Below, in pieces: positions 14,946-24,500 of a stretch of DNA of 36,974 bases. The translations under genes and the position numbers were made by a program. The stretch's first letter is position 1. Every line of letters begins with the position of its first letter. Below the pieces are notes generated by a model. The model was not told the origin of the DNA and did not search any database. It worked only from the letters and a program-made list of their open reading frames with translations. The DNA comes from an uncultured Bacteroidota bacterium (GTDB taxonomy: Bacteria > Bacteroidota > Bacteroidia > JADZBD01), in NCBI GenBank assembly GCA_937924855.1, contig CALEYQ010000034.1, forward strand, positions 1 to 36,974. The letters are read 5' to 3'.

Positions 14946-15543
14946 TATTTAAAGTCGAATTCACTTCCGGGGCGTTTTCTGCCCCATCTTTGGATTCAAA
15001 ATAGGCTCGTTTTTCAAAACCGAAAATACCTGCCCAAATTTTTGATGGAAAGCGCTGTACCAGCACATTCAGGTCTTTAACATTGGTATTGAAATCCTGT
15101 CGGGCAGTGGCTATGCGGTTCTCTGTTCCTTCCAACTGAATCCTTAAATCCGAAAAGCCCTGATTGGCCTTCAGGTCAGGGTACCTTTCAACCAGAACCA
15201 TCAGCCGCCCCAGGGCACCACTCAGGTTGTTTTGCGCCTGAGCAAATTTCTGCAGCGATTCGGGATCCAGGTTATTGGGATCTACTTTTACTCCGAAAGC
15301 ATTGGAACGGGCATCAATAACTTCGCGCAAGGTTGACTTCTCAAAATCTGCATACCCCTGCACCGTACTCACGAGGTTAGGAATTAGATCCATCCGGCGC
15401 TGATACTGGTTTTCTACCTGTTGCCAGGATTCGGTGACCTTCTCATTCAGGTCAACCATTTTATTATAACTGTTGCAGCCGTTCATAACAAGCAGCAGGA
15501 GGAGAACTCCTATAACTCCAAGGGTAATTACTGATTTATTCAT
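14938..15543 (-). CDS. LemA family protein
   Basis: 201 residues. The N-terminal hydrophobic stretch (about 5-20) ends at Cys23 in VMNGCNSYN, a plausible lipobox, so it is either a lipoprotein or a single-pass membrane protein. The rest is the all-helical LemA domain, with the diagnostic ENQYQRRMDLIPNLVSTVQGYADFE split over residues 45-70, then ALGRLMVLVERYPDLKANQ and the closing RFPSKIWAGIFGFEKRAYF. LemA proteins are membrane-associated with no defined biochemical role. It heads the LemA-TPM-TPM-ClpS-M48-NfeD-FloA series and is divergent from the aldo/keto reductase. I could not pick a convincing promoter for it. Confidence 0.9.
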   Translation of the reverse strand: MNKSVITLGVIGVLLLLLVMNGCNSYNKMVDLNEKVTESWQQVENQYQRRMDLIPNLVSTVQGYADFEKSTLREVIDARSNAFGVKVDPNNLDPESLQKFAQAQNNLSGALGRLMVLVERYPDLKANQGFSDLRIQLEGTENRIATARQDFNTNVKDLNVLVQRFPSKIWAGIFGFEKRAYFESKDGAENAPEVNSTLNNG

Positions 15544-15662
15544 TTTTTCGTTTTTTTTCTGATAATCAATTTACATTCCCTGTTTGCGGGGGTATAAATA
15601 TCGGCCAAATTGACCAGCCTTTTGCAATTATTTCCGAAAGCCTGACAAAAAAATATAATACA

Positions 15663-15670
15663 TATATTCG
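15663..15670 (+). promoter_or_regulatory. Putative -7 box of the aldo/keto reductase operon
   Basis: TATATTCG has one mismatch to TAnnTTTG and lies 18 nt before the ATG at 15689, in the 145-bp spacer between divergent lemA and the reductase. The -33 element is poor. Confidence 0.35.
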
Positions 15671-15688
15671 TGGAAAGCAAAAACTATT

Positions 15689-16675
15689 ATGCAATACAGG
15701 AATCTGGGAAAAAGCGGTTTGAAGGTCAGTTGTGTCTCCCTGGGCTCATGGGTAACATTCGGTGCTCAGATTGGCGATGATGTAGCAGAACGCCTGATGT
15801 ACACGGCTTATGATGCAGGCATAAATTTTTTCGACAATGCCGAGGCATACGCTTCCGGGCGAAGTGAAGAAGTGATGGGAAAGATTCTGAAGGAAAGCAA
15901 GTGGGATCGAAGCACCTTCCTGGTATCGTCGAAGGTGTTTTGGGGAGGAAAAAAACCAAATCAGTCGGGATTGTCGCGAAAGCATGTGGTGGAAGCCTGT
16001 CATGCCGCTCTCAAACGCCTGAGGGTTGATTATCTGGATTTGTATTTCTGTCACCGCCCCGATAAAACTACCCCCATGGAAGAAACCGTGCGGGCCATGT
16101 CGGACCTGATTCAACAAGGCAAGGTTTTATACTGGGGAACCTCGGAATGGAGTGCTCAGGAAATAATGGAGGCCCACATGGTGGCCAGGCAGTATAATCT
16201 GGTTCCACCGGTTATGGAACAACCTCAATACAATATGTTCCACCGCCAGAAAATGGAAGCTGATTTTCTTAAAATTTTCCGGGATATTGGCCTGGGAACC
16301 ACAATCTGGTCGCCGCTGGCTTCCGGAATGCTGACTCCAAAATACCTCAAAGGATTTCCGGAAGGAACCCGGCTCGACCGCCCCGGCATGGAATGGTTGA
16401 AAGAGCAATTTCAGAGTCAGGAAGGAAAAGAGAAAATTCAAAAAGCAGGTGCTTTGAATCGACTCGCTGAATCTTTAGGCACTACGTTGCCCTGCCTGGC
16501 CATAGCCTGGTGCTTAAAAAACCCGAATGTGAGTACGGTAATTCTCGGCGCAAGCAAATCGGAACAGCTGACCGAAAATCTCAAAGCCCTTGAGGCCCTT
16601 GAAAAGCTTGATGAAGGACTCATGGAAAAAATCGAAGGAATCCTTGGCAACAAACCGGTTCTTCCCCAATACTGA
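15689..16675 (+). CDS. Aldo/keto reductase, Kv-beta-like (AKR6 group)
   Basis: 328 residues, a TIM barrel NADPH-dependent oxidoreductase. The catalytic tetrad is complete: Asp49 and Tyr54 in FFDNAEAY, Lys82 in VSSKVFWGG, and His122 in LYFCHRPD. The sequence tracks the potassium-channel beta-subunit / YghZ branch (NLGKSGLKVSCVSLGSW at the start, VMEQPQYNMFHR in the middle, VSTVILGASKSEQLTENL near the NADPH phosphate site). Bacterial members reduce small aldehydes. The substrate here is unknown, and no potassium channel gene is nearby. It is the first gene of a plus-strand run; the DUF1015 gene follows after 11 nt. Confidence 0.93.
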   Translation: MQYRNLGKSGLKVSCVSLGSWVTFGAQIGDDVAERLMYTAYDAGINFFDNAEAYASGRSEEVMGKILKESKWDRSTFLVSSKVFWGGKKPNQSGLSRKHVVEACHAALKRLRVDYLDLYFCHRPDKTTPMEETVRAMSDLIQQGKVLYWGTSEWSAQEIMEAHMVARQYNLVPPVMEQPQYNMFHRQKMEADFLKIFRDIGLGTTIWSPLASGMLTPKYLKGFPEGTRLDRPGMEWLKEQFQSQEGKEKIQKAGALNRLAESLGTTLPCLAIAWCLKNPNVSTVILGASKSEQLTENLKALEALEKLDEGLMEKIEGILGNKPVLPQY

Positions 16676-16686
16676 TACCAAGCGGA

Positions 16687-17937
16687 ATGACCAAAATAAT
16701 ACCTTTTCACGGGATAAGGCCTACACGGGATAAGGCCCATCTGGTAGCCAGCCGGGCGGTGGATCGCTATACCCGGAATGAAATTCTCGATAAACTGAAG
16801 ACAAATCCTTTTACTTTTCTTCATATCATTCAGCCGGATTTCCGCGACGGAAAAAAAACACGGCCCGGCTCTGCAGAAAGGCTCCAAAAAGTAAAAAAAA
16901 GTTATGGAGAATTTATTGAGGAAGGTATTTTAGTCCGTGACGAGGAGAAATCATACTACCTGTATAAGCAGGAAAAAGACGGATTTGAATACCTGGGTAT
17001 CATTGCCGCTATTTCCATTGATGAATACCTGGAGGGAAGAATAAAAATACATGAGGCTACACTGACCCAGCGCGAAGAAAAGCTCAGGGAATACCTGAAA
17101 GTTTGTGATTATAACGCCGAGCCGGTTTTGTTTTTTTATACGGAAGATGCCGGACTGAAGGAAATCAAAAAGAAAATTTCAGGTGAGGAGCCGGAGTATT
17201 TTTTCTCCACTTCCGATGCCGTACGACATTCCCTTTGGAAAATATCGGATTCAGTGCAGGTGGAAGCCATTCAAAAGTGTTTCGAAAAGATGCCCTGTGT
17301 TTACATTGCCGACGGGCATCACCGCTCAGCCAGTTCTGCCCTTTTGGGAAAAGAGATGCGGGAAAAAAATCCGGGATATACAGGCAGCGAAGGCTGGAAT
17401 TATTACATGGGTGTTTTTTTTCCGAACGACAATCTGAACATCCTTCCCTTTCACCGGCTTGTAAAGTCTGATGGGACCGTATCCCTTACAGATGTATTAG
17501 AGCGGATTTCCAAACATTTTGAAATTAAGGAAACCGGTAATGCTTTTGCCTTGCCAGGCACCAAGGGAGAAATTCATTTATTTCATAAAGGAAAAGGATA
17601 TGCATTGAGGGCTAAAATCCGCGAAACCGCAGGTGGTCCTGTTTCCTGGTTGGATGCAGAAATACTGAATCGATATATTCTGGAACCCTGCTTTGGAATA
17701 AAAGACCTGAAAAACGATCCCACCATAGAATTTATTCCCGGAACCAAAACCCTGAAACAATTAAAAGGCTTATCGAAGGAAGGAAATGGGAATTTTTTGT
17801 TTCTCCTTTACCCCTCCTCCATTGATGAAATCAAAGCCATTGCCGATGCCGGAGAAATCATGCCTCCCAAAACTACCTGGGTAGAGCCGAAAATGCGAAA
17901 CGGTCTGGTTATTTATTCTTTGTCAGACCATTCATGA
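16687..17937 (+). CDS. DUF1015 family protein
   Basis: 416 residues, typical for the family. It starts IIPFHGIRPTRDKAHLVASR, continues HIIQPDFRDGKK, and carries the signature YIADGHHRSASSALLGKEM near residue 207, with PFHRLVKSD and the closing PPKTTWVEPKMRNGLVIY. It is soluble and cytoplasmic. The conserved DGHHR motif resembles a nucleotide- or phosphate-binding site, but no activity can be claimed. In many Bacteroidota this gene accompanies the serine genes serC and serA (from memory), which are absent here. Its stop overlaps the start of the rRNA methyltransferase by 4 bp, so the two are translationally coupled. Confidence 0.88.
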   Translation: MTKIIPFHGIRPTRDKAHLVASRAVDRYTRNEILDKLKTNPFTFLHIIQPDFRDGKKTRPGSAERLQKVKKSYGEFIEEGILVRDEEKSYYLYKQEKDGFEYLGIIAAISIDEYLEGRIKIHEATLTQREEKLREYLKVCDYNAEPVLFFYTEDAGLKEIKKKISGEEPEYFFSTSDAVRHSLWKISDSVQVEAIQKCFEKMPCVYIADGHHRSASSALLGKEMREKNPGYTGSEGWNYYMGVFFPNDNLNILPFHRLVKSDGTVSLTDVLERISKHFEIKETGNAFALPGTKGEIHLFHKGKGYALRAKIRETAGGPVSWLDAEILNRYILEPCFGIKDLKNDPTIEFIPGTKTLKQLKGLSKEGNGNFLFLLYPSSIDEIKAIADAGEIMPPKTTWVEPKMRNGLVIYSLSDHS

Positions 17938-19106
17938 GCGCAGTTCACTTATTCAAAGGCAAGGATGCCGGTTTGCTGAGAGGGCATCCCTGGATTTTCA
18001 GCGGTGCCATTCAAAAAAAAGAAGGTGAAATTTCTTCCGGAGCTTTGGTGGAAGTAATTTCTCATGAAGGAAAAACTCTTGGATTCGGTCATTTTCACGA
18101 GGGTACCATTGCGGTCAGGATGCTCAGTCGCGAAACTCAGAGACCCGACCAGGATTTTTGGGATTCGAAAATTGATGCGGCTTTTCGGTTCAGGAAAAAT
18201 TCCGGTATTACAAAACTGGAGAACACCAATGTGTTCCGATTGGTTTTTGGTGAAGGCGACGGCTTGCCGGGATTGGTTATTGATTATTACAATGGCCTTG
18301 CCGTTGTTCAGCCCCATACCAGGGGCATGGAACAGAGCCTGGGTTTTATCTCCGAATCCTTGCAGAAAATCAAAGAATTAAAAATCGACACTTTGTATCA
18401 TAAGCCCGTTTCCTCCTCAGGGGAAAACCCGACGGATGCTGGGAAATTTCTTTGGGGCAGCGAGGGTGTCAGGGAGGTTTCCGAATACGGAAAGAAATTT
18501 CTGGTAGATGTGATAACCGGCCAGAAAACAGGTTTTTTTATTGACCAGCGTGAAAACCGGAAACTGCTTCAGGAATTATCCGCCGGGAAGGAAGTATTAA
18601 ACACTTATTGTTATTCGGGTGGTTTTTCTGCCTATGCCCTTGCAGGAGGGGCAAAAAGAGTTGATTCGGTTGATTCCTCGGCGCGGGCCATTGAATTATG
18701 CAATAAGAATATTGCTCTGAACGGCTTTTCCGATGCCCAACACAGAGGCATTGAAATGGAAACATCAAGATTTCTGGAAAAGGAATCCGGGGAATACGAT
18801 ATTATTGTTTTGGATCCGCCGGCCTTTGCAAAAAGCCACAAAAGCCGGCACAGAGGATTGTCGGGATATAAGCGAATCAACTCACTTGCATTAAAAAAAA
18901 TCAAAAAGGGAGGGTTTTTATTTACCTTTTCCTGTTCCCAGGCCGTGGACAGACAATTATTTTACGATGCGGTTCGAGCCGCGGCCATTCATGCCGGTCG
19001 CGCCTGCCGGGTTGTTGCTCATTTGTCGCAACCCGCCTGCCACCCCGTACATATATTCCATCCCGAAGGAGAATACCTGAAAGGATTGGTTTTATATGCT
19101 GAATAA
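17934..19106 (+). CDS. rlmI: Class I 23S rRNA (cytosine) methyltransferase, RlmI-like
   Basis: 390 residues, close to the 396 of E. coli RlmI. The N-terminal PUA domain (about 1-75) has LLRGHPWIFSGAIQKKEG. After a central domain, the Rossmann SAM-binding domain shows motif I in YCYSGGFSAYALAGGA, the acidic ribose-binding region DSVDSS, motif IV DPPAFAKSHKSR, and the catalytic Cys in FTFSCSQAVD. RlmI makes 5-methylcytosine in 23S rRNA; the exact target base is inferred by family. It overlaps the DUF1015 gene by 4 bp. The closely related RlmO and YwbD paralogues cannot be excluded. Confidence 0.87.
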   Translation: MSAVHLFKGKDAGLLRGHPWIFSGAIQKKEGEISSGALVEVISHEGKTLGFGHFHEGTIAVRMLSRETQRPDQDFWDSKIDAAFRFRKNSGITKLENTNVFRLVFGEGDGLPGLVIDYYNGLAVVQPHTRGMEQSLGFISESLQKIKELKIDTLYHKPVSSSGENPTDAGKFLWGSEGVREVSEYGKKFLVDVITGQKTGFFIDQRENRKLLQELSAGKEVLNTYCYSGGFSAYALAGGAKRVDSVDSSARAIELCNKNIALNGFSDAQHRGIEMETSRFLEKESGEYDIIVLDPPAFAKSHKSRHRGLSGYKRINSLALKKIKKGGFLFTFSCSQAVDRQLFYDAVRAAAIHAGRACRVVAHLSQPACHPVHIFHPEGEYLKGLVLYAE

Positions 19107-19168
19107 TTCAGGAATAATTTAGTCCTCTTATTTTTTTCAACATTTCAAATTCCCACGGCTAATTCCGG

Positions 19169-19176
19169 TATTTTTG
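19169..19176 (+). promoter_or_regulatory. -7 box directly before pcrA
   Basis: TATTTTTG matches TAnnTTTG exactly and is followed by 4 nt (CCGC) and the ATG at 19181, so the transcript should start at or beside the start codon. A TTTC at 19143-19146 is the only -33 candidate. Confidence 0.55.
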
Positions 19177-19180
19177 CCGC

Positions 19181-21520
19181 ATGAAGAATTCCGGAAATTT
19201 TCTGGATGGATTGAATGAGGTTCAGCGGAAGGCTGCGGTTCACACCGAAGGTCCGGTAATGATTGTAGCAGGTGCCGGTTCAGGCAAAACCCGGGTTCTT
19301 ACCTTCCGTATAGCTCACCTGATGAAAAAGGGAGTGGATCCTTTTAACATTCTGGCGCTGACTTTTACCAATAAAGCTGCCCGTGAAATGCGGGAGCGTA
19401 TTGTGAAAATTGTGGGTGGAAATGAGGGGAAAAATATCTGGATGGGAACCTTTCACAGTGTTTTCAGCCGGATATTAAGGGCCGAACACGACAAACTGGG
19501 TTATCCCAAAAACTTCACCATTTACGACTCCGATGATTCCCGCAGCCTGATCCGCGACATTATCAGGGAACAAGGGTTGGATGAAAAGATTTATAAGCCC
19601 AACATGGTTCAGGCCCGGATTTCGATTTCGAAGAACAACCTGATGAGCGCATCTTCCTACAATAACAACCCACAGATTCAGGAAGATGACAAAATGAGTG
19701 GCAAACCAAAAATTGGTTTGGTGTACCGGATTTACAACCGGCGCCTGTTTAAAGCAGGAGCCATGGATTTTGATGATTTATTGTACAATACCAATGTTTT
19801 GTTGCGCGATCATCTTGACATTTTGGTAAAATATCAGGATCGCTTCAAATACATTCACGTAGATGAGTATCAGGATACGAACTTTTCACAGTATGTTATT
19901 GTAAAACAGCTCGCAGCCCGGCATCGTAATCTTTGCGTGGTGGGTGATGATGCCCAGAGTATTTATGCTTTCCGGGGAGCTAACATTCAGAACATATTAA
20001 ATTTCGAAAAGGATTATCCGGACTTGCAGACTTTTAAACTGGAACAAAATTACCGAAGCACAAAAACTATTGTAGAGGCGGCCAACTCGGTTATCAAAAA
20101 CAACAAGGAGCAGCTTAAAAAAACAGTATGGACCGGCAATCCGGAGGGAGACAAGATCAGAGTTCTCAAAGCCCTGACCGATAACGAAGAGGGTCATCAG
20201 GTGGCTCGCACCATTTATGATCTTAAGATGAATGAGCAGGCTTACAATCGCCATATTGCCATTCTTTACCGAACCAATGCCCAGAGTCGCTCAATGGAAG
20301 AGGGCCTGAGAAAAATGAATATCTCATACAAGGTTTATGGCGGTCTTTCTTTTTACCAACGGAAAGAAGTCAAAGACCTACTCTCCTATTTCCGACTTGT
20401 TATTAATCCCGGCGACGAAGAAAGTCTGAAACGGATTATTAACTATCCCACCCGCGGGATTGGTGAAACAACCCTGCATAAACTTTTGGTAACGGCAAAC
20501 GATCACGATGTAAGTACATGGACCATAATGGAGAATATCCAGGATTTCAGCGTGGACATTACCCCTGCCACCCGGAAAAGGATTTCGGATTTTGTGGCCA
20601 TGATAAAGAGTTTCAATATCAGGGCTCACGAAGCCAACCCCTATGATTTGGGGATGGAAATTGCCAATGGCTGTGGATTGCTGAAGGAATTGTATAACGA
20701 CAAAACCCCTGAGGGGGTTAGCCGCTATGAAAATGTTCAGGAATTACTGAATGGTTTAAAGGAATTTTCGGAAGGTGGAACCTCTTTTCTTGCTCCTCCG
20801 ACACAACCCGGGGAAGAGGAGAAAAAACCAAGCCTGATAGAATATATGGCCGACATTGCACTGCTGACGGATGCCGACGAGGAAGATGACAGTCGCGACA
20901 GGGTTTCCCTTATGACTATACATGCATCGAAAGGATTGGAATTTCCTTATGTGTTTTTGGTGGGACTGGAAGAGAATTTATTTCCGAGTCAATACTCCGT
21001 AAATTCCCGAGCCGACCTTGAAGAAGAGCGCAGGCTTTTTTATGTGGCGCTTACCCGCGCGGAAAAGCGCCTATTCCTTTCCTTTGCCGAGACACGGTAT
21101 CGTTGGGGAAGCCTTATTAATTGCGAACCCTCCCGGTTTATTGGGGAATTGGATCCGGGCTGCCTCGCCTTCGAAGAGAGTGGATTTAAAAAGAAAGATG
21201 AACGACCCATCCGGCGATTCAAAGAACCGTACGAAGAAAAGGTATTCCGGAAAGACCCTCCCTCAAAAAAGGGACCGGGAAAAAACATGGTGAAACTGGC
21301 ACAGGCAGGAAAATCATATACAGAGAGCAAATACGACAATTCTCATCTCAAAGACCTGAGGGTTGGCATGCAGGTAGAACACGACAGGTTTGGATCCGGA
21401 AAGGTGGTTTCGCTGGAAGGTATCTTCCCGAACAACAAAGCAATAATTGAGTTCGAAGATGTGGGAACCAAAAATCTGCTGATAAAATTCGCCCGCTTAA
21501 AAATAGTAGCGGAGCAATAA
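19181..21520 (+). CDS. pcrA: ATP-dependent DNA helicase, PcrA/UvrD family
   Basis: 779 residues, superfamily 1A, 3'-5' helicase for nucleotide-excision and mismatch repair and for clearing RecA and stalled forks. All motifs are present: Q-motif (LDGLNEVQRKAA), Walker A AGAGSGKT (30-37), Ia (LTFTNKAAREMRERI), II (HVDEYQDTN), III (VVGDDAQSIYAFRGA), IV (LEQNYRS), V (MTIHASKGLEFPYVFLVG) and VI (RRLFYVALTRAEKRL). The lysine-rich linker and the C-terminal Tudor-like RNA-polymerase-binding domain (VGMQVEHDRFGSGKVVSLEG) are also there. The start fits both the family alignment and the -7 box 4 nt upstream. It converges with the long secreted protein gene with only one base between the stops. Confidence 0.96.
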   Translation: MKNSGNFLDGLNEVQRKAAVHTEGPVMIVAGAGSGKTRVLTFRIAHLMKKGVDPFNILALTFTNKAAREMRERIVKIVGGNEGKNIWMGTFHSVFSRILRAEHDKLGYPKNFTIYDSDDSRSLIRDIIREQGLDEKIYKPNMVQARISISKNNLMSASSYNNNPQIQEDDKMSGKPKIGLVYRIYNRRLFKAGAMDFDDLLYNTNVLLRDHLDILVKYQDRFKYIHVDEYQDTNFSQYVIVKQLAARHRNLCVVGDDAQSIYAFRGANIQNILNFEKDYPDLQTFKLEQNYRSTKTIVEAANSVIKNNKEQLKKTVWTGNPEGDKIRVLKALTDNEEGHQVARTIYDLKMNEQAYNRHIAILYRTNAQSRSMEEGLRKMNISYKVYGGLSFYQRKEVKDLLSYFRLVINPGDEESLKRIINYPTRGIGETTLHKLLVTANDHDVSTWTIMENIQDFSVDITPATRKRISDFVAMIKSFNIRAHEANPYDLGMEIANGCGLLKELYNDKTPEGVSRYENVQELLNGLKEFSEGGTSFLAPPTQPGEEEKKPSLIEYMADIALLTDADEEDDSRDRVSLMTIHASKGLEFPYVFLVGLEENLFPSQYSVNSRADLEEERRLFYVALTRAEKRLFLSFAETRYRWGSLINCEPSRFIGELDPGCLAFEESGFKKKDERPIRRFKEPYEEKVFRKDPPSKKGPGKNMVKLAQAGKSYTESKYDNSHLKDLRVGMQVEHDRFGSGKVVSLEGIFPNNKAIIEFEDVGTKNLLIKFARLKIVAEQ

Positions 21521-21521
21521 T

Positions 21522-24500
21522 TTAATCATCTGAAGCATTTTGCTGCTTCATCTTTTTAACGAACAAATCCTTTTTCGTGGTGGTACTAAGGCTGAACTGG
21601 TAAGGTTTTTCCCCTTTCTGAACCTCCTTCTGCCGCTTATCAGCCTTCAATTCTTTTATGATGTTGTTGTATTCATCTTTAGATGAAATGGACTGCATGA
21701 TTCCATTAGTATAGTTGAAGAAGAACCAGGTCCCGTCGCACTCCAGATAAATGGTTAGTTCATCTCCGCTACGTTTGCGCTTGAGTTCAATAACTCCATC
21801 AACCATTTTGTTAACCTGATTTTTCTGAATATTGCCTATGCCAATTTTTCCGCTGCTGATATAGGATTTTGTCCGGGCATTCCAGCGCATTTTCAGGTCG
21901 GTAAAGAAAATAGCTTTTTCCAGTTCGTCAGGGAATTTCCGGAACTTTCCATAAAGGTTAATTTCGGAGATTAGTTTATCCGCTTTATCCTTACCCATGA
22001 TCTCCCGCAAACCTTTTTCATAAACCGAGCGTCCGAAATTTGTAGGGGGAGCAGAAGAACAGGCATTAAGGAAATCAGCCATTTTATTCAAAGCGCTGTT
22101 ATCAAAAAAGAAATCGGTTAAAATCATCAGGTCGAAATAGGCCGAATCATTGTTCAAATTATGATTCACGGTTCCCACCGTTTGCATTTTAACCTGTCCG
22201 AGGTCGCCTCCAAGATTAATTTTCCCTTCACCGTAAACCATGCAGGAGTTAGCATCCATACTCAGGAACTGGCCGGTAAGGTTTCTTTCCGTTAGTTTTT
22301 CCTGACTGGCAATCCGGTATTCCCGGGTAACCTTATCGTAGAACAGGAATCCGGTAGAGCTGAGCACTTCCACATCGTTACGGCTAACCCGCTTCGAAAG
22401 GAATGAAGTGTAAATAGCATTCGAATCTATAGTACTCATTACTCCTGAGGCAAGCCTCCGGTCTTTGTCATCGTAAAGGGCAGAATCGATCGGGATTAGA
22501 ATTTTCTGGGGGTTAATCTGGCTGTTAAATTTCACCCAACTCTTTCCAATGGTGTTACAGGCATGCTGGATATTGAAAAAACCATCGAATACCAGAAACT
22601 GGTTAGAGGCCATGAGTTTTGCCTTCCCTTTAAATTCAAAGTTCGGGCTCAGCATGAATTTGCTGGTATCCTGGATCTGAGCTTCAGCCACCGTCTGGAA
22701 GGTGGTGTCGACAGAAATATTACTGAAGAAAATCAGGTGTTTTTGATTGTTTTGATCTACATATTGGTATTTGCCCGAGGCGGAATACGATTTCCTTCCA
22801 AACACATTTGCATTAACATCAAACAGGGTGTGATATTTGGTTACGCTGTTGGCAATAATTTTCGAATTTGTAAAGGTTTTCATTACGGCATCCTTAAGGA
22901 TGGTAACATTCCCGGAATCCGGATAAAGGCGGGCATCGGCAATATTGATGTATTTAACTTCTTTGGCGGAAATAATATAATTTTTCAGATCGAAGCGGGC
23001 TCTGGGAGCATAAAAGCGCAGGGAATCCTGCTTTTGGTGAACAGAAATAAATTCAGGACCTTCAAAAGTAATTTCTTCGGTGGGACTCAATTCCTTTTTA
23101 GGAGCATTGGAAGCTGAAAGTTCAATTTCGCTCTTGTCCATGAACCATTTAAACTGATCCATAAAACAGATGTATTTATTTACATCAAATTTCACAATAG
23201 AACCTTTCCCATTAGACTTGAATTCACCTTCCCTTTTATCAAAATCAACCTTTGCTTTAACATTAAGTGTAGAAAATGCAGAAAGGTTTTCCTGGAAGGA
23301 CCGAAGACGGAAATTGGCCGTATCAGACTCAAAAATTCTGTTTTTAAACTCAATCCGGTTCGCATCAAGATCAGCGCTGGAGAAATCAATTCTTCCTTTT
23401 CCTGTTAGTCCTTTAGGTCTCAAATCGAGACGCCCATGAAACTTTGCCTCCCCGTCGCACATATCAAAAGGCCTGTCAACCTTATAAACCTGCATAAAAT
23501 CTTTTTTGGGCATGAAATGTATGTAGGCCGTATCGACTTTCACATTGGGGAATTCCACTTTGCTTCCCTTTCCCTGGCCTACCAGATAGAAAGTATCGGC
23601 ATGGGCGTTTGTGGAATCGGGATAAAATAAAATATCGGTGGAATGTGCGGTGGAGGTAAGGAACTTGATGGTTCCATCACCTTGCAGCCCTTTGTGCGAA
23701 AGGCGGACCGTTGTGGTAAAATTTCCTTTGTTGCCATACAATGCAAGTCCATCGCTTCCGGTAGTGCGCTTGAAGCCTAGCGAATAATCCGGTTGCACTT
23801 TCAGGTTTTCCCGCATTTGAGGGAAAATTCCGGCAGAAACAAAATCACCGGCAAGGTCAACTCCGGCAGCTGACAGGTTATCCAGGGAATCAATAGAAAA
23901 AGGATCCAGCTTAAAATAAAAATTATCCCTGTTATAGGCCCCTCTCTGAATGCTTCGTTTGTCATAAAATACAAAGGCATTCTTCTTGCTGTTAAATATA
24001 GGGTAGCTGGGATAATCTTGTGATTTTAGTCCGGATTTGTTACCCTTGTCATCAATCAGTAAGTCGCCGGTAATATTTTCAATAACGGTTTTAATTTTTC
24101 GCTGAACCACCATATCGCCGACCTTCTCAAGCACGGTGAGGCGCAATGAATCAACGTTATTCAGATTGATTTTGAAATTATCGTAATCGAAATAAAAGTC
24201 TTTTCCATAAAAATCGAAAAGCCCGGCTCTGACATATCCCTGAAAGGCAAAGCTCCGGTCTTTTTTCATTACAATCATCCGCTGATGGGGATATATAAAT
24301 ACGTTTTGTGAGTCGGACAGGAAAATCTGATCAACCCCATAAATTTTAAGATCGTAATTGAGTAGACTCATAACCGCGTTATTCGTCCCTCCCTTTACGG
24401 TTGAGGCGATGGCCAACACATCGTAATCTTTCTTTTTTGCCTTGGCCCATATATAATCAAAAACCTTTTCCTTTAGGGTAATTTTGTCGTCATCGAGATC

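Noticed and set aside
22563..23117. 184-codon plus-strand frame inside the large secreted protein gene
   Set aside because: Antisense of a clearly coding region, with no recognisable motif.
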